A model generated the notes under the pieces. It worked only from the letters and a program-made list of their open reading frames with translations, was not told where the DNA came from and made no database searches. 64,000 nucleotides of DNA. Origin: Dirofilaria immitis (taxonomy: Eukaryota; Nematoda; Chromadorea; Rhabditida; Onchocercidae). A program made the position numbers and the translations under genes. The stretch spans positions 434,001 to 498,000 of the forward strand of contig JAKNDB010000066.1 in the NCBI GenBank assembly GCA_024305405.1, given 5' to 3'. How positions within the stretch are numbered: position 1 is the stretch's first letter; every line of letters begins with the position of its first letter. Positions 54,859-64,000 of the stretch are shown here, one piece after another.

Positions 54859-57800
54859 CTGCAACAGTATTTGATGCACGATATATTTATTCACAATTTA
54901 CTACCATTCCAAAATGAACGCCACTATCTACAAGTGATTCTGAAATCACATTTCATGATATATAAGAACATCAAGAGTTAATAGAGATTAAATCCCACTC
55001 AATAATTGATTACAGTTTGCAAACTTCCACAGAACTTGTAAACTTGAATCAACTGAATATTTAATTAAACCACGTTAATTAGTCATCTGGAAAAGTGAGA
55101 AAAATTCATCCACTCTTCCAAAAAATAGCAAATGTATTAAAGATGAAGAATATCGTTGATAATATGAATTAGAGATTTAGAAATTAAAATAGAAAGCTTA
55201 AAATAGAAAGAGAGCTGAACCAGTACGAATTCTCGAGAGATAGATACTTCCAAACTCATCTATCCCATGCTCATTGTTTTTTACTAAAAATACATAAGAA
55301 ATATTTTAGCTATATCATTATAGTGTCGATATGAAATTTCAGAATCCTAAACTAAATTATTTCACGGTACTAATCAGTTGATTTTTATTGATAAGAAATT
55401 GAATTAAATTAAAATGATTTGAATTAATTTTGAAGATTATGTTGAATTATCAAACAATTTTGAGACAAAATTATGCTCAAAATCTTGAAATATATGCATT
55501 TTGGTTTTTTCCTTTTTGTCTTTATGCTACAATATTGTCATATATTATTATTTGTTAGATAATGTTTATCACTATGATCTTCAAAGTGTTATCGATTCAA
55601 TCAAGTAATCTTATATGATAACCGCAATTTGATAATGATCGAAGAAGATGAAATACAACATATTTTCAAAAATTTCAAATAGATCAAGAAATATATTACA
55701 AAATATTATGCTATAAAAGAAATAATATTTCAAGTCATTTGATAAACTCATTTAATTATCAATTTTAAAAGAAACATTTTTGCGAATGATATTATCAATT
55801 TCTATTTATTACCTATGTTAATTATTGTAATAAATATTTCATTCAGAAATCTTTTTTTTCTTATCAATTAAATACTGATTAAGTTTGTTAAAATTATCGA
55901 TAATTGTTACTATTAAATAATCTCTAAGATTGTTGAACTTATTTATTCTAAAATATTTGTAGTTAATTTAATTTGTAAATCTTTTCAAATAATTTTATAG
56001 AATATCAAAAAAAAAGATAGCAATTTAAACTTTAATAAATTTTTTTATAATTACGTATTAAAACAATACGCTCATTTTTATACTATATTTAATTTAAAGA
56101 TAATATATCACAGATGATAATCAATGCAATGATATAAATTCATATCATAAAGATCAATTAATTTGCATCATTTTATTTTAATTGAAATTTATAATCGAAT
56201 ATTGTCTCTTTAATTAATTCTATTAATAGAATCAGACTTTCTCGATCATTTTTTTAAAACAAAATTGTAAAAACTTAAAAAATTGCTTCGTTTCCAAATA
56301 CAACGTTAACCGAAATATTTTGCATATCATATACCAATATCGTAGCATAAGAAGAGAATAAAATTATAAATTATTTTATTAATTAGCGTAACGTTTCAAC
56401 TCTTACAATAATCAATCATTATTATTCGATAAAGTTTAGTTAAAATATAATTAATGGAATTTTGTCTTTACACATTGCTATTAATTAATTTAACAAGAAA
56501 ATTTCATATTAATCATAATTCATTTCATTTTCATTCAATTATTCAAATTTTTTAATCAAAAAAAAAAAACGAAACAAATGGATCAAAAATTAAAATATTT
56601 GACTGAAGTATGCCTAATATAGAAAATTTAAATATTTACTATATTTTTAAATAACATATTTGAATATAATTTTAAAATATGAAAATTGATAAATTGTTAT
56701 TAATAAATATGTGTAATGAAATTTTAGAAAAAATTTATTTATCGCTTATCGAATTAAATATTAAAAATTATTTTTATTATTTTATTATAATAAATCTTTT
56801 AAAATTCTAATTTATTTGAAAAAAAAAAAGAATGTTATTATCTAATAAAGTGGTCGTTAATAAATTATAAAATATATTTGTATTTAATGATTCCTAATAA
56901 TGATTACTATTTGAATTTAATGATTAATTAATGATTACTATTTGAATTAATTAATGATTACTATTTGTATTTAATGATTACTAATGCTGCTAAATATATT
57001 GAAAAATTCAGAAATACTTCCAATAAACAATTATTGTATTTCTTAAAATTTGATTTTTGAACTTTCACTAAAAAATTAAAATTGAAAATTGAACAATTAT
57101 GAAAAAAGCAATTGCATTAACAAATTCGATAAGAAAAGTAAAATAGTTCGTAAAAATTATCTAAAAAAAAAACATAAAAACAAAATGTACTATTATATTT
57201 AATAAATATTATCAGTATCCGGATAATTTGTTTTATCTATTAATATTTTTGTTTTTTTTACAAATTACAATATTATTATCATCTAAAATACATGATATGA
57301 TAATGATGAACATTTTGAATATGATATATACTTCTGCAAAATGTACCTTTGATAAGAAAAAAAGTGTAAATAACTTTTTTAAAAATCTATCATTTGCTTT
57401 GAAAAATTGAAATTAAATTTTTTTTCTTTACTAAGAGAACGAAGTTATCATTGATTGTGTAATGTTAAGAAGAAAAAAGATAGGGAAAAAATTGCGATAT
57501 TTTGTTGGAATTTTTAAAAATAACAAAATGTTTTAGAAATAAACAAAAAAAAATTTATTTTTTTTGTATTAATAAATTGAATAATTGTAAAATGTTTGAT
57601 ATATAATTATATATGCTATTGATTTATTATTAATTATTTATAATGATTGACGATATATTTAATTATGCAAATTATTATAGTTATAAAATATGCTGAAGCA
57701 AAATTTTATTTATACCATATTACAACTATAAAATGTTACATGAAAATTTAATCAATGGAAGAAAAAAAAACGATATAGCATAAAATGTCAAATTGAATTA

Positions 57801-58222
57801 TTTGGCAGTAAGTGAATGGTATTTATTGGTTAAATTCGGATGAATTATTGAAGTAGATCACGAGGATACCATGTTCAAAACTTCAACGAAACAATCATCA
57901 TTTTTGGTACCAATCATTTTGAGATTATCAAATCTATTGGTAAATTCTGAAAATGAAACGACAAAAAATATTTAAAACTTTTCATTTATAATTTTATCTT
58001 TTATAGCTTAATTTTTATAGAAAAAAAATAAATAAATAAATAATAAACTATTTCTATGAAAATAAACAAATTTTGGGAAAGACAAGAGAAAAAAAAAGAT
58101 TCATTTCTAAAACGATTAAAAGCATTTCATTGTTTTAATTTTATAATCAATCATATTTTTATCATAAAAGTTTAATTTCGTCAAATGATATCTGAAATAT
58201 ATTACCTCATATATAATTTCAA
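54859..58222. other. intergenic AT-rich region
   Basis: No confident gene. It holds a short tandem array at 56899-56967 (AATGATTACTATTTG three times, spaced 31 and 23 bp) and AATAAA-like words. A possible extra exon of the proline-rich gene lies at about 57890-57948 (minus): after CATTTTCAG, one frame encodes a short Cys-containing peptide ending in TGA, but it does not join in frame to the annotated exon. Confidence 0.5.
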
Positions 58223-60071
58223 TCAAATCATTATTTCTTCTCGTTTAGTTCGTCTATTTCGTAATTTAACTTTTCTATTTGGACCATAATATGCTCCATT
58301 CGCAGCATTATCTACTGATTCTGGATATCGTCCATTTGAATTTATACCTTCCGATCCTTTTGATTTTTGTTTTTGATTGCATGGTGAAGTTTTCTCGGAG
58401 CCAGCAATTTCCTTAATAAATTATGCAATAATGATAATGTTAATTGATAGCAATTATAGTAATGATAATTTCAACAAATATAATCAATAGGATGATAAAA
58501 CAAATAATACAATAATAGTAATGTAAAAGTTATATTTGCTATTTTTGAAAGTAAATATAGAATTTAATTATAGTAATTAAATCATGCATGATTTAGCTGA
58601 GTTCTCAATCAGAGGTTGAATTATTTGATAAATACAATAGATCTTCCCAATTTCAATTACAAATAAGTTTTACTAATATTAACATTGTTTAGATTAGTTG
58701 TTTAATTTTATTACTAATTAGTTACGACACCACTGACATTTTGTAAATAGGAGCTTAATGATGAGTCATTAAGGCCCTAATGTATTTATAAGCTATACAT
58801 ACATAAATAGCTTATATTTATTGGTAGTAATTTTATTATTATAAGTATAAATTATTCCGCAAGGTCTACAAGATTTACTTATAAGTTTCGGATTCTCATT
58901 AATTTTTGATTCCATTTAAAATTTCAGAAATACAATAAAGAATAAGCGGATTTTTAAGAGTTAAATTTAAAAGTAATGATTCTTCATTGATTCTGTCATT
59001 AACTCTAAGAAACAATCAGTGAGATTCAAAAAATTTATTTCTGTTTAATGGAATACTTTTAGTGCTATTATATCAATAATAATCTGAACGTATAAATGTA
59101 ATTGTGTCTTTTTATTGAGTATTACAAAAATGGAATAATTAAATTAAGTAATTGATTTCTCAGCTTCGAAATAGCATCATTAATAAAATTTAGATTCTAA
59201 ATGACTGAATGATTTTTACTTTCTAATTTTATAATAGAGTTAGAGTTCTGTAGTATGGTTATTAAATAATGGTACTTACATAATCAAATGATGGTGGAGG
59301 TGCCGGTGGAGGTGGCAAAGGTGTCGGTGGTACTGTTACATGTGGACGAGGCACTGGTGGCTGTGGAGCTGGACATACTGGTGTTTGAGGTTTTGGGCAT
59401 GAAGGTGGAGGTAGTGGAGGAGGACAGTATTGTGGTGGACAAGGGGGCGGAGATGGACACTCTTTTACCGGTGGTGGTGGCGGACACGATACTTGTGGAG
59501 GCGGTGGTGGACATGGGACTGGTGCTGGACATGGAATTTGAGGTGGTGGAGGAGGGCAAGGTTTTGGTGGTGGTGGAGGTGGGCAAGGTATTGGTGGTGG
59601 AGGTTTTGGACAAGGAGGTGGAGGGGTGGAGCAGGACAAGATAGTGGTGGACAAGTAGGAGGTGGTGGTGGAGGCGGCGGAGGTGGACATGGTTTTGGTA
59701 GTGGTGGAGGTGGACATGGTGGTGGTGGTGGAGGTGGTGGACATGGAATTGGTGATGGGCATGGGGCTGGAGGTGGCGGAGGTGGACATGGTGGGCAAGG
59801 TACTGGCGGTGGCACAGGAGGACAAGATTTTGGTGGACATGGTGGTGGCGGTGGAGGTGCTGGACAAGGTGGTGGTGGTGGACATGTAATAGGTACCACC
59901 GGTGGATGAATTTTGGTGGTTGTGGGTATTGCGGTGGGGGTACCCATGGTGGCTGTGGTTGCGGTGGCGGTGGTCGTGGCCACGATGGCTGTGGATATTG
60001 TTGTTGATAACCACAACCAGCAGATGCAATACTAGCGACAAGAGTTATGAACCAGAAATATAACATCATTC
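58223..60071 (-). CDS. proline/cysteine-rich secreted protein
   Basis: Two exons (minus): 60071-59280, with the start codon at 60069, and 58411-58223; about 326 residues after correction. A signal peptide MMLYFWFITLVASIASA is followed by a Gln/Pro segment, then a long stretch of CPPPPPP-type repeats with regularly spaced cysteines. The tail is basic (NRRTKREEIMI). The proline-rich reading passes through three frames. Frame 1 runs to about 59910, and frame 2 to the CCCC run (plus-strand G4 at 59623-59626). Frame 3 then continues to a perfect GTAAGT donor at 59279. One missing base at each point restores a 264-codon exon in phase with exon 2. The start follows TTTCAG, suggesting trans-splicing. 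Such CPPP stretches occur in nematode cuticle-associated and hedgehog-related ground-like proteins, but no ground-like domain was identified. Function unknown. Confidence 0.7.
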
Positions 60072-63000
60072 CTGAAATGAAAGCAAATCAGTATTACCGT
60101 GATACTGATAATGTGATACGCATTCGGTACAGTTATCTCTAAAACATAAATAACCCACATATACTTGTCTACTATATTTCTACGTTTTTGCAACATATTT
60201 CTCGTAAGTAAGCACTATCTGATTATCATCAGAATAATCGAATTTGCTTCCAAGTAATTTAATTCTTTTATTTCACACTCTTTTAAAAGACATAATTAAT
60301 AATACAGTAGGCTGATGATTTGCAATAATTTAATAGAGAAGAAAAACAAAGATATGATTAAATGAAATGCAAATGCAATTTGTTGTATTACAATAAAAAT
60401 AAATCAAATTAAAAAAAAACAAAAATGTGATTGCTGTAAACGATCAGTTCCAGCATTACGTTCGCTATATTTTCAATAGGAAAAGAATATAAATGATTTA
60501 AAAATAAATGAATTTTTTCTAAGTTTCACCGTTTAATTTTGAATTAATGTAATTTTAACAAATAAAATAGAAATGAAATTCAATTGTTAAATTAGATAAG
60601 TTCAAATTATTTGTGAATAAGAATAGATTACTACCGTTCATTTGTGTTCATTAATGAATTGTTTAAATTTCAAACATACATTTAATTTTAAATTAGTGGA
60701 AATTTTTAGGGCATACTAAAGCTTCGTTACATGATAGACTTCAAGTAATAATAATTGCAATTCAATTATGACCAAATTTTTTCAATAATATAAATAAATA
60801 TTGTATTTTCTTTTGAAATTTATAATTTCAATATTATGCAAGAGATACAATCAGAAGTGCTATATCTTCTGCATAATATTAATTATTATCAAACTGTATG
60901 ATTTAATTTTTGGAATGCAAATACCATAGTATATCAGTAAGATATTTAAAATTAGCAAATTCGAAAAATAATTCTAATAATAATAAAAAGATTTCGAAGT
61001 GGGATTATCAAGAAGATGCCGATAATTATCATTATATCTTCTAGGGATATAATCGAATTAATTTTTAATTTGTTGATCCAAATAACAAAATATTATAATT
61101 AAATACATTTTCGAAATATTAATTAAAATGTACCAAGTAACATCGTCTATTACCAACTATATAACTAAAAATTTAGGTGACAATAAACTTTTGTCAGAAT
61201 TAAATATTACATTATTATTATTGCTACTAATATTATTCGTCGGTATAATATTACCACCAATTCATTTATTACTAAATTTAAATTAGTTAGAATTGCATTA
61301 TATTTTATCACTATAATTTTTAGTAAGACCTTGATTAATACTATTAATATTTTAAAAATTGATAATCATTGTTTGAAAAATGAGGGACAAAAATGATAAT
61401 GCAACCAACAAAGGAAATGATTCGCTTTTTCTATTTCTAGTAATTTCACTTTTTGAAAAAAGTAAAAGATATTTATAAGCAGCAGTAGAAACTTGTTTTC
61501 ATCACTTTCTTTCCATTCCTTTTTTGCTTCATTTTCATTTTTTTTTGCCCAAAATTGATTCACTATTGATAACTTATCATTGCGTGGAAAAATGTTCAAG
61601 TGAAAATGCTATGATAATGCTAAAAATAATTTTATTTCAATTGCAGCAATTTGCTATTGCATTAATTCAGACAGTTAATTTGAAAATTAAAAGAAGTGTT
61701 ATTATTTATTGTTTTTTTTTCAGGTATTTGAAAAAACTCCTAGTTTATTTTTGCATTGAAGCAAATATGTTGTAATTTTAATGCTGATATACAGGTTTTT
61801 CTAATTTGTCGCTAATTATTTAACTAATTGAAGTATTGAGAAATAGTTCGTTTGAATTCAAATTGGTTAATTGATGAGGAAAATCGTTTCTACTACGATA
61901 TGTATCAACTTACACCATGGCATCATCATGCATGCCATCATACCAAAGGTTTGTACTTTTCTTAATATCATAGTTAAATTTGTTGATTTTTTTAAAATTT
62001 TTTATATCATTCATCGTAGCAGAAAAATATTTTAAAACATGCTTGAAAATTTATCAATCCAATTTAAAAAATTTTTTTCATTAACAAAAAAAAATCGTTT
62101 ATCTACCTATGATAACACATAAGTAACAGATTTTTAACAGCTTATTTAAATTTTCAAGCATGTTTTCAAGCATGTCAATCCAGTTATTACAGATTTTTGT
62201 TGCTGTCGTTCCTGCAATAATTTAATTTTTCTACGAGAAATAGTTTTCGATGGAAGCAAAAGACGAGAAAGAAGAAATGCTATCATTTTTATAAATGAAA
62301 AACAAAAATAAAATTTAATTATACGTTAGCACAAAATTTCTCTTAATTAATTGTATTTATTTTAAATTTGCTTAAAATAGAAATGTTTCGCATTAATCAC
62401 TCTAATGCAATTATTTGTATTTTAATGAACATATCAGTCTGAAATATTTCAAGTTATTAAGTTATTGTATAATTACTTAGCAAATAAATAATTTATGGAT
62501 AAATCAATTTAATTTATTTACTATTATTTGTTAAATTTTGTAACAAATAAACATAAAAAATGTTTTCGTTCCTTTCTGCCTCTACTCGTAGAGTTAATCA
62601 TTTTTAATTTTTAATCGTTTAAAATACTTTTCGCTCCATAGTATGTTTGATATATTCGTGGATATTATCAGTAATATTGCTGTAATAATTAGATTCAAGA
62701 GTTTGGAAATGTCTAATATTTTATTCACTCAGAAATTAGAAATTACTTTTCACTTTATTCACCTATCAATCATATCATTTACATTTTAATGTTTGATTAT
62801 CATCTTATTTAAATTAAATGGTATCCATTTTAATGTTATACTTATTGTTTCTTTTTTGCTCGTTATTGAAAAAAAATATTAAATGCTTTAATGGCTATAG
62901 TAATTCCAGATTTCAAAGTATATTTCATCATTGCTATAGTTAAAAGGCTTGCAATTAAATCTATTTTTGAACTTTATGAATTCGCGAGTGACAGTTGTAC

Positions 63001-64000
63001 TCTCACTTCTAACTATTGTTGCCACTTTTCTCTATATTACTTTGATTGATTGAAAATGTAAATTACAAAGTTCACTTTTGAAATAAAAATATTGACAAAC
63101 TATGGCAAATAAAACTTTTCATATTAATTAGGGCATTAATTACTGCAAATAACTGCTTTATAAAGAAAGTTATCAGATTTTAAAATCGAAAAATCGAACT
63201 ATAATTGTTTTTGAGTGACTTCAAAAACTTGATCACTTTACAAGTTAAAAATTTTTGGCTTTCTCCTTTGATTTAATTCGACAAATTTAAAATACGAAGA
63301 GAAACCGGAAATAAAAATTAGAAAGTACACAAATATAATGATACTTGCATTAACTAATTGTATTCTCTGATATTCATCGTTTTTGCAATACGTTCATTCC
63401 TTATTATTAATTCGAAAATTCATAAATTGAATTTTTTAAAGAAAATCTTTGTTTTTGGAAATAAAGTAAAAAAGATTTTCTGAAGTCATTTCAAATAATT
63501 TTTCATCTAAAGCAGCAACAGCAGACAAATTTCATTTTTAATTCTATTGTTTCAACAAGATTATAACCGTGCTATTATTACTATCTATCAATTAAAAAAT
63601 CTTAACTACATTTTACCAAATATTTTGGAAATTTAGTGATTTCAATAATATCAACATTTTCAGCTGAGCTAATATCAATAATAATAGCAAGTAGTTAAAC
63701 TATTACAATGAATACTGCTAATAATTTTTATGCAGCCTTTAATTATTCACTCTTAGAAAAATGCTAATACAATAAACAATGAACAATAAAGTTAGTAGTA
63801 AAATATAATATTTGTATTAGTTTAATTTCACAATTACATTCTTGAATTAGAAAAACAACAAATGAAATATGAAATTCTCCCTTAAGATATGGTAATTAAA
63901 AACTATTTTATGCTGGCTACTTTGTTGTATTCCTTTTTTTCGCAAGGATTTAAATTTAATTGTGTGTAGAATTTTCTATCTAATTATTCAATCTAATTTA
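60072..64000. other. intergenic AT-rich region, no confident gene
   Basis: It probably includes the promoter of the proline-rich gene near 60072-60400. Open frames at 61366-61775 on both strands are low complexity. A small ATG frame of 25 codons at 62978-63055 encodes a hydrophobic peptide (MNSRVTVVLSLLTIVATFLY...), but it has no splice partner. Confidence 0.5.
61901..61949 (+). CDS. possible first coding exon of an unrecognised gene
   Basis: ATG at 61901 opens MYQLTPWHHHACHHTK and runs into a possible donor (AAAG then GTTTGT at 61950). The same frame stays open upstream to about 61839 and includes DEENRFYYD. Codon content looks less random than the neighbouring DNA, but no downstream exon could be matched before the window ends. 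Treat as a weak lead. Confidence 0.2.

Noticed and set aside
59288..59909. Long plus-strand Gly/Val/Trp-rich frames (118, 159 and 75 codons)
   Set aside because: They are the antisense of the CPPP repeats. The minus strand has the signal peptide, a splice donor and a matching second exon.
62978..63055. 25-codon hydrophobic ATG frame resembling a signal anchor
   Set aside because: Too short to support without transcript data, and it has no flanking exons.

Overview
The window is AT-rich eukaryotic DNA with short introns (GT donors, mostly pyrimidine-AG acceptors) and genes most like those of a nematode. The gene content is a SUP-12/RBM24-type RNA-binding protein, an RNF13/Goliath-type PA-TM-RING ubiquitin ligase, an IWS1-type elongation factor, a pair of small four-helix membrane proteins and a proline/cysteine-rich secreted protein. 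Several start codons lie directly behind a splice acceptor with no obvious upstream exon, as expected for spliced-leader trans-splicing. A filarial or other spirurid nematode is my best guess; the species cannot be fixed from the sequence alone.

Layout. 1-2270: AT-rich, with a ~190-bp AAT microsatellite. 2412-4367 and 6365-8753 (+): two adjacent four-TM protein genes, probably old tandem duplicates, separated by a 28-bp tandem repeat and a hammerhead-like motif. 8754-32800: gene-poor. It includes a compositionally distinct, decayed block at 11-17 kb with LTR-retroelement-like features, and a dense field of micro- and minisatellites at 22-32.4 kb. 32844-37413 (+): complete sup-12/RBM24-like gene. 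40137-40319 (-): a diverged 28S rRNA fragment. 41333-41515: a degraded second copy of the sup-12 leader region. 43263-47906 (-): complete 13-exon RNF13-like gene. 50293-54858 (-): IWS1-like gene in 13 exons, whose first three are a tandem triplication. 58223-60071 (-): proline-rich secreted protein gene. 60072-64000: no confident gene.

A recurring theme is single-base frame breaks at or next to homopolymers inside otherwise convincing exons: one in the first 4-TM gene, two in the RNF13-like gene and two in the proline-rich gene. Exon phases downstream are restored if one base is added or removed at each. This suggests uncorrected homopolymer errors in the assembly rather than pseudogenes. No operon-like functional grouping is evident. 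No clearly new biological system was found; the most interesting items are the IWS1 exon triplication, a duplicated in-frame 3' splice site, the displaced 28S fragment, and the sup-12 leader duplication.
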